Shown: positions 1 to 9,045, numbered from the stretch's first letter. The stretch: 38,876 bases of DNA from Phycisphaerales bacterium (GCA_020344555.1 CP070827.1:1-38876), one strand, 5' to 3'. Numbers and translations: made by a program. Notes: a model not told the origin generated them from the sequence alone.

Positions 1-1
1 C

Positions 2-658
2 GAGCTTGGGATGGCCGTCAATGGGAAAGCCCCGGGCCACATTGCCCAGGTGTGCGCTCAAATCAGTGCCGTGCTGGTGCATTTTGGCACGGATTTCATC
101 TTCGACGGGAGAAGCGATCGGCCATATCGCCCGGATGATCCTGCAAATCCTCTGTCGGTCTACGGTCAATCGAAGTGGGAGGGCGAACAGGCCGTTCGGG
201 CCGCCGGTTGCCATCATCTGATCGTCCGCACCTCCTGGCTGTTCGGGCCCTTCGGGCACAATTTCGTGGAAGCGATCCTGGGGCAGGCCCAAAGGGGTGA
301 ATCGCTGAAGGTCGTGTCCGACGAGCTAGGCCGGCCGACGCTGGCCTCGGATCTCGCGGAGGCGGTCGTTCGACTACTGGACGCCGGAGCGCGCGAAACA
401 GTTCACTTTGCCAATGCCGGTCAATGTTCGTGGTTTGAGTTTGCCCGGGAGATCGTCGCCCAGTCCGGCCTTGATGTGCCCGTGACGCCTATCTCGTCAG
501 ATGCGCTTAACCGTGCAGCGCGCCGGCCAGCGTACTCGGCCCTCGATACGAGCCGTTATACCGAGCTGACCGGACATACTGCCGCGGAGTGGTCGGAAGC
601 GCTACGAAGATACCTGGCCTCGCGTTCCAAACCCTTTGGGACCGCGAGCACCGTTTGA
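2..658 (+). CDS. rmlD: dTDP-4-dehydrorhamnose reductase, 5'-truncated by window edge
   Basis: This is the C-terminal 218 residues of an RmlD/RfbD-type reductase, which uses NAD(P)H to reduce dTDP-4-dehydro-L-rhamnose to dTDP-L-rhamnose in the cytoplasm. The frame is open from base 2, so the gene begins upstream of the window and the N-terminal Rossmann GxxGxxG is missing. Visible family signs are the TDFIFDG strand, the catalytic YGQSK (YxxxK) motif, the RTSWLFGP segment, DELGRPT, and a C-terminal stretch like the substrate-binding end of RmlD. The full family length is about 290 residues. The ATG at 11 is probably internal. It is followed 25 bases later by the cytidylyltransferase gene, so the two are probably co-transcribed and supply activated sugars for the downstream glycosyltransferases. 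Confidence 0.9.
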   Translation, partial: ELGMAVNGKAPGHIAQVCAQISAVLVHFGTDFIFDGRSDRPYRPDDPANPLSVYGQSKWEGEQAVRAAGCHHLIVRTSWLFGPFGHNFVEAILGQAQRGESLKVVSDELGRPTLASDLAEAVVRLLDAGARETVHFANAGQCSWFEFAREIVAQSGLDVPVTPISSDALNRAARRPAYSALDTSRYTELTGHTAAEWSEALRRYLASRSKPFGTASTV

Positions 659-683
659 TTGTAGGAGGAGGGAACCGCAAGCC

Positions 684-1454
684 ATGAAGGTTGGCATACT
701 CGCGGGCGGTAAGGGATCCCGTCTTGCCGAAGAGACCGAGATCAAGCCCAAACCCATGGTGGAGATCGGTGGCCACCCGCTTCTGTGGCACATCATGGAG
801 CATTACGCTCACTACGGGTTCGACAATTTCGTCATAGCGTTGGGTTACAAGGGTGAGGTCATCAAGCGTTTCATGGTTGACTACTGCTCGGTTAGCAGCA
901 ATCTGACCGTGGATTTACGAAAGGGGCAGGTTGACGTTCACGATGGTCCGAGGCCCGACTGGAAGGTCGACCTCATTGACACCGGACAGGAAACGATGAC
1001 CGGTGGGCGCATCAAGCGGTTGGCGCCGTATGTAAACAACGAAACGTTCATGGTCACGTGGGGTGACGGGGTCTCGGATGTCGATCTTAGCCGCCTGCTC
1101 GAGTTTCATCGTTCGCACGGCAAACTGGCAACCCTGACGGCCGTGCGCCCACCCGCACGCTACGGTCGGCTGACACTCGACGGCGACCGTGTAAAGCTGT
1201 TTGAAGAAAAGCCACAGCTAGGCGAAGGGTGGATAAACGGCGCCTATTTCGTGTTGGAACCGGGCGTATTTGACTACATTGACGGAGACGACACCCAGTG
1301 GGAGAAACAACCCCTGGAACGCCTCGCCTCCGACGGACAACTGATGGCTTACAAGCATACGTCATTCTGGCAGTGCATGGACACGCTCCGCGAAAAGTAC
1401 ATACTTGAGTCGCTGTGGGCAAGCGGGAAAGCACCCTGGAAAGTGTGGAGTTGA
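684..1454 (+). CDS. rfbF: glucose-1-phosphate cytidylyltransferase
   Basis: It makes CDP-D-glucose from CTP and glucose 1-phosphate, the entry step to CDP-linked 3,6-dideoxy and branched deoxysugars. The 256-residue length matches the family (about 257). The N-terminus carries the nucleotidyltransferase signature LAGGKGSRL at residues 6-14, followed by KPKPMVEIGG at 21-30. WGDGVSDVD is the metal and sugar-binding loop, and a WQCMDT segment lies near the C-terminus, as in RfbF. An in-frame ATG at 636 would overlap rmlD. I choose 684 because it restores the conserved MKVGILAGG start and follows the purine-rich run AGGAGGAGGG at 663-672. The classical next enzyme, CDP-glucose 4,6-dehydratase (RfbG), is not in the window. 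Confidence 0.93.
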   Translation: MKVGILAGGKGSRLAEETEIKPKPMVEIGGHPLLWHIMEHYAHYGFDNFVIALGYKGEVIKRFMVDYCSVSSNLTVDLRKGQVDVHDGPRPDWKVDLIDTGQETMTGGRIKRLAPYVNNETFMVTWGDGVSDVDLSRLLEFHRSHGKLATLTAVRPPARYGRLTLDGDRVKLFEEKPQLGEGWINGAYFVLEPGVFDYIDGDDTQWEKQPLERLASDGQLMAYKHTSFWQCMDTLREKYILESLWASGKAPWKVWS

Positions 1455-1463
1455 TGCGACGCC

Positions 1464-2528
1464 ATGCGTGTCCTTGTCACAGGTCATGACGGATATATCG
1501 GGACGATGTTGGTTCCGATGTTCCAGGATGCCGGGCACGATGTCGTCGGCTTGGACAGCTTTCTCTTTGAAGATTGCGTTTTTGGAGACGATGTCCCGTC
1601 GATTCCCGCGCTTCGCAAAGATGTGCGCGACCTGAAGCCGGCCGATCTGGAATCGTTCGATGCAGTCGTACACCTGGCCGGTATCTCGAATGACCCACTG
1701 GGCGACCTGAATCCCGACTGCACGTATGATATTAATCATCTTGCGTCGGTACGGCTCGCCAGACTGGCTAAGGAGGCGGGCGTCGGACGCTTTCTCTTCT
1801 CCTCGTCGTGCAGCACTTACGGGGCCGGGGGGACGGATGAGATCCTTACCGAGGAGGCACCGTTTCGGCCGGTAACGCCGTATGGTGAGTCGAAAGTTCT
1901 TGTCGAGCGGGATCTGGCTGCAATGGCCGATGATATGTTCTGCCCGACATATCTGCGAAACGCGACGGCCTACGGGGTGTCGCCTAGGCTTCGCGGCGAT
2001 CTGGTGGTCAACAATCTAGTCGGCTTCGCGTATACGACCGGCAAGGTCTTTCTCAAGAGCGACGGAACGCCGTGGCGGCCTGTGGTTCACATCGTTGACA
2101 TCTCGTCGGCGTTTCTCGCGGTGCTCCACGCACCAGTCGAGAAGGTTCACAACCAGGCTTTCAACGTCGGCCGTGACGAGGACAACTTTCAAATCCGTGA
2201 GATAGCAGCAATGGTGAAAGAAGTCGTGCCCGGGAGCCGTGTCGAGTACGCTCCAGGCGCCGGGCCTGACAAGCGCTGCTACCGTGTCGACTTCGGGAAG
2301 ATCAAGCGGACCCTGCCCGAGTATAGACCCCGATTGTCGGTACTCTTTGGTATCGAGGAACTGTACCAGGCGTACAAATCAATAAACCTCAAGCTTGAAG
2401 ATCTCGAAGGTTCGCGCTACTTGCGGATCAAACATGTCAAGCATCTGCTGGCATCCGGCCGAATCGACGAACGCCTGCGATGGATAAACGGCTGTCGCCC
2501 CACCACCAGTGAGAGGACTGAGCCGTGA
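1464..2528 (+). CDS. NAD-dependent sugar epimerase/reductase (extended SDR)
   Basis: This 354-residue extended short-chain dehydrogenase/reductase acts on a nucleotide sugar. The cofactor motif TGHDGYIG is at residues 6-13, the Ser-rich strand SSSCSTYG at 113-120, and the catalytic YGESK at 140-144. In 4,6-dehydratases the strand reads Thr-Asp-Glu before a bulky residue and YG. Here those positions are Ser-Cys-Ser, as in GalE-like epimerases and reductases. It is therefore unlikely to be the missing CDP-glucose 4,6-dehydratase. Position between rfbF and three C-methyltransferases suggests 4-keto epimerisation or reduction in branched-sugar synthesis, which is inference. The stop overlaps the GTG start of the next gene, implying translational coupling. 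Exact substrate unknown. Confidence 0.85.
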   Translation: MRVLVTGHDGYIGTMLVPMFQDAGHDVVGLDSFLFEDCVFGDDVPSIPALRKDVRDLKPADLESFDAVVHLAGISNDPLGDLNPDCTYDINHLASVRLARLAKEAGVGRFLFSSSCSTYGAGGTDEILTEEAPFRPVTPYGESKVLVERDLAAMADDMFCPTYLRNATAYGVSPRLRGDLVVNNLVGFAYTTGKVFLKSDGTPWRPVVHIVDISSAFLAVLHAPVEKVHNQAFNVGRDEDNFQIREIAAMVKEVVPGSRVEYAPGAGPDKRCYRVDFGKIKRTLPEYRPRLSVLFGIEELYQAYKSINLKLEDLEGSRYLRIKHVKHLLASGRIDERLRWINGCRPTTSERTEP

Positions 2529-3778
2529 GCGATTCCGCAGCCATCTGTCGCTCATGTGCAGGCTCCGATCTGAGGCTTGTACTCTCATTGGGGAAGGTTG
2601 CCCTGGCGGACAGGTTGCTGACCGACCAGACCCTGTCCGAGCCGGAGCCAACGTACTCTCTCACGGTATACTTCTGCTCTGACTGTGGGCTGATGCAGAT
2701 TGCGGAAACGGTTCCTCCGGAGGTCCTTTTCTGTAACGACTACCCCTACTACTCCTCATTCTCCCCTGCTCTCCTAGAGCACTCCCACCAGAATGCTGAG
2801 GAACTGATCCGGACGTGTTCTCTGGGGCCGGACAGTCTTGTGGTGGAGCTGGCAAGCAACGATGGCTACCTCCTCAAGAACTTCGTTGAGCACGGAATAC
2901 CTGTGCTCGGAATCGATCCGGCAGACGGGCCTACTCGTATCGCCCAGGAGAATGGTGTAGAGACTCTGTGCACCTTCTTTACGGAAGAGCTGGCACACCG
3001 GCTGCGGGGAGAGGGCCGGGCAGCGGATGTCGTCATTGCCAACAATGTCTTGGCGCACGTGGCTGGTCTGAACGATTTCGTAAGAGGGATCGGGGCGTTG
3101 CTCAAGAAGAATGGCACGGCCGTTATCGAGGTGCCTTATGTGAAGGATCTGGTTGACAACTGCGAATTCGACACGATCTATCATGAGCATCTATGTTATT
3201 TCTCAGTGACCGCGCTAATGGCACTTTTCGCAAGGCACTCCCTGTCGCTGAACGACATAAGACAGCTGACGATCCACGGCGGGTCCTTAAGGCTGTACGT
3301 CGGCCACGAGGTCGATGTGAGCCCGAGGGTAACATCGCTGATCGAGGAAGAAGTGACGGAAAAGATCGATCAATTTGCCTACTACCAGGATTTTTCCGGC
3401 CGGGTCACGAAGATCCGTGAGTCACTGCTTGATCTCCTTTCGGGTTTGAAGCGGGAGGGTAAGCGAATTGCCGCATATGGAGCGGCAGCCAAAGGAGCTA
3501 CGTTGATCAACTACGTCGGGATCGGGAAAGAGCTGATCGATTTCGTGGTCGACCGGAACATACACAAGCAGGGACGCTATATGCCCGGCAAGCACCTGCC
3601 GATTTTCGCCCCGGAACGACTCGTCGACGAGATGCCCGACTATTGCCTGATACTTGCGTGGAACTTCGCAGACGAGATTATGGAGCAACAGGCAGAATAC
3701 GTACGTAGGGGCGGGAAGTTCATAGTACCGGTGCCCCAGCCAAGGGTTCTCCACAACGAGACTGCCAGCGCGGGATGA
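2525..3778 (+). CDS. NDP-hexose C-methyltransferase (TylC3/NovU type), copy 1
   Basis: This 417-residue SAM-dependent enzyme has the three-part layout of sugar C-methyltransferases. First is an N-terminal zinc-binding domain with C8/C11 and C51/C54 (CxxC pairs). A Rossmann SAM-binding fold follows, with [10 protein letters not shown] at about 108-117. A C-terminal domain carries the diagnostic [10 protein letters not shown] at 218-227, where the Tyr-His-Glu-His cluster is the catalytic site in the family. Such enzymes add a methyl to C3 (or C5) next to a keto group of a 4-keto-6-deoxy NDP-sugar, giving a branched sugar. The start is GTG at 2525 in a GTGA overlap with the preceding SDR, and its stop overlaps the next methyltransferase start (ATGA). 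Of the three tandem copies this one keeps the canonical YHEH, so it is the best candidate for standard activity. Confidence 0.9.
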   Translation: MSDSAAICRSCAGSDLRLVLSLGKVALADRLLTDQTLSEPEPTYSLTVYFCSDCGLMQIAETVPPEVLFCNDYPYYSSFSPALLEHSHQNAEELIRTCSLGPDSLVVELASNDGYLLKNFVEHGIPVLGIDPADGPTRIAQENGVETLCTFFTEELAHRLRGEGRAADVVIANNVLAHVAGLNDFVRGIGALLKKNGTAVIEVPYVKDLVDNCEFDTIYHEHLCYFSVTALMALFARHSLSLNDIRQLTIHGGSLRLYVGHEVDVSPRVTSLIEEEVTEKIDQFAYYQDFSGRVTKIRESLLDLLSGLKREGKRIAAYGAAAKGATLINYVGIGKELIDFVVDRNIHKQGRYMPGKHLPIFAPERLVDEMPDYCLILAWNFADEIMEQQAEYVRRGGKFIVPVPQPRVLHNETASAG

Positions 3779-4959
3779 AACCTGTGGACACCAGGTGCCC
3801 CAACTGCAACGCATCCGGAATGGATGTGTTCTATGAGGTGAAGGATATTCCCGGGCACAGTTGCCTGATGCTGGACGATCGACGGGCCGCCTTAGAGTAC
3901 CCTAAACGGGACCTCTCGCTTGGATTCTGCCGTGTGTGCGGGTTCATATCCAACGTTATTTTTGACGCGCGGGTTCTGGAATACTCCGCACGCTACGAAG
4001 AACAGCAGTCGTTCTCGCCGCGGTTTCGAGCGTTTCAGACGGAACTAATTGCCCGACTTATTGAACAATATGACATGCGGGACAAGGATGTCGTCGAGAT
4101 CGGCTGTGGTAAAGGTGATTTCCTGCTCGAACTGTGTGAAATGGGTCGGAACCGGGGTGTTGGCATCGACCCGGCCTGTGAGCCCGAACGAATGCAGGGG
4201 CGCGGTGACGGGCGCGTGCACTTCATTCGGGATTTCTACTCGGACCGCTGTTCGGAATTACCGTGCGACTTTCTCTGCTGTCGCCATACGCTCGAGCACA
4301 TCCATTCGACTAACGAGTTCGTCGGTTTAACGCGCAAGGTTGTGGGCGATCGACGTGATATGATCGTGTTCTTTGAAGTCCCCGCAGTCGAGCGCGTGTT
4401 GGGCGAGGCGGCGTTCTGGGATATTTACTACGAACATTGCTCATACTTCAGTCTGGGCTCCCTGGCTCGAGTCTTTCGGGCGAACCGGTTCGAGATCAGC
4501 GAGCTTGCTACGGATTTTGACGACCAGTATCTGCTGATCGTCGCCCGGCCCGTGGACAAGCCGACCGCGCCACTATTGCCCGAAGAAGATGACCTGGAGC
4601 AGATTACACACGATGTCGCAGACTTCAGTGTTAAGGTGATGGATCTGATCAGCACTTGGCGATCACGGGTCATTGCGTTTCGGGAGGGGGGGAAGCGAAT
4701 CGCCGTCTGGGGTTCCGGTTCCAAATGTGTGGCGTTTCTGAGTACCGTGGGCGTCGCGAGCGAGATTGAGACCGTGGTGGACATCAATCCCTACCGTCAA
4801 GTTAAGTGGTTGCCAGGTTCGGGCAAGCAGGTTGCAGCGCCAGAGTCGCTGCGGGTCACCCCGGTGGACGTCATCCTGGTCATGAACCCGATCTACTGTG
4901 AGGAAATCCGGCGCGATCTGGACGCCATGGGCGTCTCTGCAAAACTGGTGCCGGTGTAA
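3775..4959 (+). CDS. NDP-hexose C-methyltransferase-like protein, copy 2
   Basis: A 394-residue paralogue of its neighbours. Zinc-ligand pairs are C8/C11 (CPNC) and C52/C55 (CRVCGF). The SAM motif is EIGCGKGDFL at about 108-117. A C-terminal segment IYYEHCSYFS (217-226) replaces the canonical [10 protein letters not shown] of copy 1, so the first catalytic His is Tyr while Glu-His is kept. It has a CCRHTLEH stretch before the active-site region that is shared with copy 3 and absent from copy 1. ATG at 3775 forms an ATGA overlap with the preceding stop. The family role is C-methylation of a keto NDP-sugar. The His-to-Tyr change may alter regiochemistry or substrate, which is inference. It ends 21 bases before copy 3. 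Confidence 0.85.
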   Translation: MKPVDTRCPNCNASGMDVFYEVKDIPGHSCLMLDDRRAALEYPKRDLSLGFCRVCGFISNVIFDARVLEYSARYEEQQSFSPRFRAFQTELIARLIEQYDMRDKDVVEIGCGKGDFLLELCEMGRNRGVGIDPACEPERMQGRGDGRVHFIRDFYSDRCSELPCDFLCCRHTLEHIHSTNEFVGLTRKVVGDRRDMIVFFEVPAVERVLGEAAFWDIYYEHCSYFSLGSLARVFRANRFEISELATDFDDQYLLIVARPVDKPTAPLLPEEDDLEQITHDVADFSVKVMDLISTWRSRVIAFREGGKRIAVWGSGSKCVAFLSTVGVASEIETVVDINPYRQVKWLPGSGKQVAAPESLRVTPVDVILVMNPIYCEEIRRDLDAMGVSAKLVPV

Positions 4960-4980
4960 GCCATAGTAGCTTGAAACAAC

Positions 4981-6204
4981 ATGTGCAGTAAAGTGGGAAC
5001 GAGGCCCAAATCCTACGAAAAGACAGCCGGTGGGTTATGCTGCCCCGTCTGTGCGACTGATGAGGTATCAGTGTTCTGGGAGATGCGCGATCTCCCTCTC
5101 AAGTGCAACGTGCTCTGTTCCACCAGAGAGGAGGCTCTGGCAGTCCCGCGCGGCGATATCCGTCTGGCCGTTTGTCATTCCTGCGGATTCATCTATAATA
5201 CGCTCTTCAATGCGAGCACTATGCAGTATGATGCGGGGTATGAGAACGCCCTGCATTTCTCGGCACGTTTCAGGGAGTATGCCGAGAGCCTAGCAAGGCG
5301 GCTCATCGACAAGTACAACTTGCGGCAGAAGGACATCCTGGAGATCGCGTGCGGCGACGGATACTTTCTGAGGTTGCTGTGCGAGCTGGGCAACAACCGT
5401 GGCATCGGCTTTGATCCTAGCTATGTGGAAGATACATCGAAGGGGAACACCTATTCCAACGTGGCCATCATTCCGGATTACTACGGTGAGCAGTACGCTG
5501 ACCGAAAGGCGGACCTGATCTGCTGCCGGCATGCCCTGGAGCACGTACCGGATCCGGTGGGGTTTCTGCGGATGGTCCGCCGGGCCATGGGCGAGTGTCG
5601 CGATACTGCTGTGTTCTTCGAAGTTCCCAACGCACTGTTCATCCTGCGCGATCTGAGTGTCTGGGACATTATCTACGAGCATTGTTCGTACTTCAGTGCA
5701 GCCGCCCTGGCCAAGTGCTTTTCGCGTTCTGGCTTCGCGGTGGAAGCGGTTACGGAGGAATATGACGGACAATTTCTCAGCCTCGAAGCGCAACCGGTCA
5801 CAGATCGGCCCGGCGGGTTGTCGGCAGAACTGGGCAATCCAGCCGAGGTAGTCCGTGAAGCGGCGTTGTTCGCCGGACGTTTCGGCGAGAAATCTCAGAA
5901 GTGGGCGGACCGGATGGAGGCTTTGCGCCGGGCCGCTGAGCGGGTTGTGGTCTGGGGGGCAGGATCAAAGGGCGTTACCTTTCTTAATATGATGAAAGGT
6001 GCGGATCTGGTGGAGTACGTCGTGGACATCAATCCGCGCAAGCAGGGCATGTTCGCTGCTGGCACGGGGCAGAGAATTGTCTCGCCCGAGTTTCTTCGTG
6101 ATCATCGCCCTGGTACTGTGGTTGTCACGAACGCCATCTACACCGACGAGATCCGCAACGCATTCGGCAGGATACAGTTGAGCCCCGAACTGGTAACGGT
6201 TTAG
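4981..6204 (+). CDS. NDP-hexose C-methyltransferase-like protein, copy 3
   Basis: A 407-residue enzyme, closest by eye to copy 2. CPVC is at residues 21-24 and CHSCGF at 65-70 (zinc pairs). EIACGDGYFL is at about 121-130 (SAM site), with CCRHALEHVP before the active-site region. IIYEHCSYFS at 230-239 has Tyr in place of the first His of the YHEH motif. Copies 2 and 3 also share FFEVP and the C-terminal VVDINP segment, consistent with tandem duplication. The ATG at 4981 has no good Shine-Dalgarno and 21 bases separate it from the previous stop, so translation may rely on readthrough from upstream. It probably works on a second sugar or position in the same branched-sugar pathway; the substrate cannot be read from sequence. 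Confidence 0.85.
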   Translation: MCSKVGTRPKSYEKTAGGLCCPVCATDEVSVFWEMRDLPLKCNVLCSTREEALAVPRGDIRLAVCHSCGFIYNTLFNASTMQYDAGYENALHFSARFREYAESLARRLIDKYNLRQKDILEIACGDGYFLRLLCELGNNRGIGFDPSYVEDTSKGNTYSNVAIIPDYYGEQYADRKADLICCRHALEHVPDPVGFLRMVRRAMGECRDTAVFFEVPNALFILRDLSVWDIIYEHCSYFSAAALAKCFSRSGFAVEAVTEEYDGQFLSLEAQPVTDRPGGLSAELGNPAEVVREAALFAGRFGEKSQKWADRMEALRRAAERVVVWGAGSKGVTFLNMMKGADLVEYVVDINPRKQGMFAAGTGQRIVSPEFLRDHRPGTVVVTNAIYTDEIRNAFGRIQLSPELVTV

Positions 6205-6216
6205 CTCCTCCCATTG

Positions 6217-6230
6217 GGTCTGCGCAGACC
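6217..6230. promoter_or_regulatory. Perfect 14-bp palindrome beside the Shine-Dalgarno of the SGNH gene
   Basis: GGTCTGCGCAGACC is a perfect inverted repeat (6-bp arms, CG centre) in the 38-bp gap between copy 3 of the methyltransferases and the next ATG. Two bases later comes a strong ribosome site, AGGAGAAAGG. No T-run follows, so it is not a classical terminator. It could be an mRNA hairpin that sets translation of the downstream gene, or a protein site. Confidence 0.35.
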
Positions 6231-6242
6231 ACAGGAGAAAGG

Positions 6243-7469
6243 ATGAAGGAAGAGACCACTCTTACGACGCGGAACGGGTTCGCACGAAAGGTCTGTGCAT
6301 TGGCAGGGGTGGGAGTCGCGGTGCTCGGCCTGTGTGCCGACGCGATTGGGCTGGGGAGCGGAGCCGGTCTCGGTCGGACGCAGCAACTGCTCGTGCTCGG
6401 CGGGCTGGTAATCCTGGCTACGGCACTGCTCGTGCCAGCGGCCCATGTGCGCACGCTTCTGCGCCTAATGGTCGCAGTTACCGCGGTGTACATGGCACTT
6501 TTGGGCTGTGACCTATTTGTATTTTGCCTTTCGCCACGAATGAAGGATCCCAACCTGGGATTACAAGGCCTTTATTGCCCCGATGGAGTCACCGGCTACC
6601 GACTCACACCGAACTGGGAGGGCTGGTACGATGACGGGATTGTCCGAGCCAGGTACCGCATCAACTCTCTCGGGCACCGGGACCGGGAGCCGACAGACCG
6701 CGAAGGCGTTAACGTCCTCCTGATCGGCGACTCCTTTACGTTCGGTCGAGGGCTGGATCAGTCCGAAACCATTGATCAGCAGTTGGAGGGCATGACCAGT
6801 CCGCCTGTGGATGCCTACAATCTCGGGGTGACCGGATATGGCCCGGCCGCCATTCTCGAATCGTTCCGGCGTTGTGATTGGTACAACCCGCAACACGTGG
6901 TCTACCTGTTTTGCTACAACGATGTGAGGGACGACGCCCTGCTGCCAGACCTTGGGGTGACCTCCTTCAATGGCTACCTTGTGCCCAAGTTCAAGAGCGA
7001 TGGCAGCCTCTACACAGTCGAGGAGTATGAGAAGGCCGTGCACCGCAAGGTGTCTGCCGCTCGTAGAGGGCACCTGAAGACACTGGGGGCGGTGATAAAA
7101 CTGACTCACCTGTATCGTTGCTTCGCGAGTAGCGAGATGCTGCAACAGCACCCTCGCTGGCGATACTCGGATGCAAACGTTGCGCGTGCGATGGAGTACA
7201 CACGGAGCATGCACTTGCTCGCTTCAGAGCGAGGTGCCACTTTTCACGTCGTCGTGATCCCATACCGGCATGAGACGCGTGTTCGACGCTATGCCGAGTA
7301 TTCCGCGAAGTACATTGAAGCCCTTAAAGACACTGACATCGCCGTGATCGGAGTGCTTGAGCGCCTATCGGAGACGGACTATCTCCGGGAAGGACATCTT
7401 AACGCGAGCGGAGCGCAGCGCGTTGCGGAGACGCTTCGTGAGGGTCTGCGCCTCGAGTGCCCACTGTAG
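6243..7469 (+). CDS. Membrane-anchored SGNH-hydrolase-like protein
   Basis: 408 residues. Three hydrophobic segments at about 16-38, 47-69 and 72-96 anchor the protein and should put the rest outside the membrane if the N-terminus is cytoplasmic. The soluble part has SGNH (GDSL) features: block I IGDSFTFGRG at 161-170 with Ser164 as probable nucleophile, a Gly-containing block YNLGVTGYGP at 192-201, an Asn-Asp in FCYNDVRDD (about 223-231) and a C-terminal GHLNASG with His385. The family includes esterases and O-acetyl transferases or esterases of polysaccharides (AlgX/AlgJ-like proteins share the fold). In this locus, acylation or deacylation of the exported glycan is plausible but inferred. 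The start has a clear AGGAGAAAGG site. It is the first non-sugar-nucleotide gene in the cluster. Confidence 0.75.
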   Translation: MKEETTLTTRNGFARKVCALAGVGVAVLGLCADAIGLGSGAGLGRTQQLLVLGGLVILATALLVPAAHVRTLLRLMVAVTAVYMALLGCDLFVFCLSPRMKDPNLGLQGLYCPDGVTGYRLTPNWEGWYDDGIVRARYRINSLGHRDREPTDREGVNVLLIGDSFTFGRGLDQSETIDQQLEGMTSPPVDAYNLGVTGYGPAAILESFRRCDWYNPQHVVYLFCYNDVRDDALLPDLGVTSFNGYLVPKFKSDGSLYTVEEYEKAVHRKVSAARRGHLKTLGAVIKLTHLYRCFASSEMLQQHPRWRYSDANVARAMEYTRSMHLLASERGATFHVVVIPYRHETRVRRYAEYSAKYIEALKDTDIAVIGVLERLSETDYLREGHLNASGAQRVAETLREGLRLECPL

Positions 7470-7528
7470 GGGGGCCCGAGCCGCCGTCCACAAGGCTCGG
7501 TGCCGGGTTTTGAAAGATTGCATGATCG

Positions 7529-9043
7529 ATGCAACATTTCATGGCTGATGAAAGCATAGCACCCGCGTGCCCATGCGTGAGCATCGGCCTGCCTGTCTAC
7601 AACGGAGAGCGCCACGTACGAGAGGCGATTGACTCGATTCTGTCTCAGACGTTTGAAGACTTCGAACTGATTATCTCCGACAATGCATCCACGGACCGAA
7701 CCACCGAAATCTGCCAGACCTACGCCGCAAGAGATCGTCGGATCAAGTATTTCCACAACAGAGAGAACATCGGAGGGATGCGCAATGCCAATCGGGTGTT
7801 CGAGTTATCGAGTGGAACGTACTTCAAATGGGCCGCACACGATGACGTCCTGGCACGGACGAACCTGGAACGGTGCGTCGAGGCGCTTGACCGAGACGCA
7901 TCGGCCGTCTTGTGCTTCTGTGATACGCGCTTCATCGATAAGGACAGCAAGACCGTGGGTCACTACGTCGTACCGCTCGACTGTACCGGGTTGAGCCGAA
8001 CCGCACGGTTTCGAAGAATCGTCAATCTGCCGGTCCCGTGCCACGGTATCATGACCTACGGCATGCATCGGTCGAGTGCGTTGAAGCAGACCCGGCTCTT
8101 CGGTTCGTACTTCGAGTGGGATCAAGTACTCATTGTGGAGATGGCTCTGCTCGGGAACTTCGTGCGCGTCCCGGAGGAACTCTACTGGGCGCGCAAACAC
8201 CGGGGCCAGGGGAGCCGGACACCCGGATGGCGGCAGCGTGCGGTGTGGATGGACCCGAGCTTTCGGGGCGGCGTCCTGCAGGCCCGATGTGGAATGATTT
8301 GGGAGCGCTTCGTCGCCGTCAGACGGTCGGAATGCAAGCCTCGTGAGAAGGCACTCTGCTATACTTATCTCACGGGCTTTGCCCAGCGACGGGTCCGGCG
8401 AGCGGTTGTACATGCCGGCTGGCGGGCGTGGACAGGGATTAAGCCGCGGATTCTGGCCACATCCAGGTACACCCACCTGCCACTTCGCGTATGGGCGCTG
8501 ATCCGCTATCTGCGCTCGGCGGGTTGGTCCAAGCTCTTTCAGGGCCTTCGCAAGGTAGCCTGCATGAGCAATACGGAATTGGCGTCGAGTATGGTGCAGG
8601 TCGTTTTGGAAAGCGGCGGGTCCAAAGGGCAACGTTTGGTTGCAGATTGGCTGGAGGGACCGTCGGAAGGACGGAGGCTGGCGGCCGCGCAAGCCGTCCG
8701 TGCCTATATCAACGAGAGCAGGAGTGACATACTCGACGAGGCGTATAACGGGCGTGCCGAGTGCGTGTCGCTGTTGAAGGAACAGCTCAGCCGTGAGCAA
8801 AGTGGACGTGTGCGACACGCTATCGTACATGCGTTGTTAGCGCATGCCGAGGCCAAACGTGATCTGGCCATCGCTGGCTTTGTCGCCTCAGGCGAAGAGC
8901 TCGATCAAGAAACCGTCGATCGCCTGGTAGCTCACTTCGCTGATGATGTCGCTTTAACGCATGAACCCGTATCGGGCGTGCGTACCGATTCTTCGGCCTC
9001 CGCCGAAGTCGCCTCGGGGCAGCAGCCCTCACGGCAAATCTGA
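7529..9043 (+). CDS. GT2 glycosyltransferase with helical C-terminal extension
   Basis: 504 residues. The first 220 or so form a GT-A family 2 glycosyltransferase: VSIGLPVYNGERHV at 17-30, ISDNASTDRT at 49-58, and the metal site HDD at 104-106, followed by a family-typical GSYFEWDQVL acceptor region. It would transfer a sugar from an NDP donor to a lipid-linked intermediate at the cytoplasmic membrane face. GT2 enzymes of this type usually stop near 300-330 residues. Here about 150 extra residues (350-475) are rich in Ala, Leu, Arg and Glu in alternating helices resembling HEAT/Armadillo-type repeats, and then a low-complexity Ser/Glu tail. An in-frame ATG at 7541 is an alternative start; neither has a strong Shine-Dalgarno. 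The next gene starts 2 bases after the stop. Confidence 0.85.
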   Translation: MQHFMADESIAPACPCVSIGLPVYNGERHVREAIDSILSQTFEDFELIISDNASTDRTTEICQTYAARDRRIKYFHNRENIGGMRNANRVFELSSGTYFKWAAHDDVLARTNLERCVEALDRDASAVLCFCDTRFIDKDSKTVGHYVVPLDCTGLSRTARFRRIVNLPVPCHGIMTYGMHRSSALKQTRLFGSYFEWDQVLIVEMALLGNFVRVPEELYWARKHRGQGSRTPGWRQRAVWMDPSFRGGVLQARCGMIWERFVAVRRSECKPREKALCYTYLTGFAQRRVRRAVVHAGWRAWTGIKPRILATSRYTHLPLRVWALIRYLRSAGWSKLFQGLRKVACMSNTELASSMVQVVLESGGSKGQRLVADWLEGPSEGRRLAAAQAVRAYINESRSDILDEAYNGRAECVSLLKEQLSREQSGRVRHAIVHALLAHAEAKRDLAIAGFVASGEELDQETVDRLVAHFADDVALTHEPVSGVRTDSSASAEVASGQQPSRQI

Positions 9044-9045
9044 AC

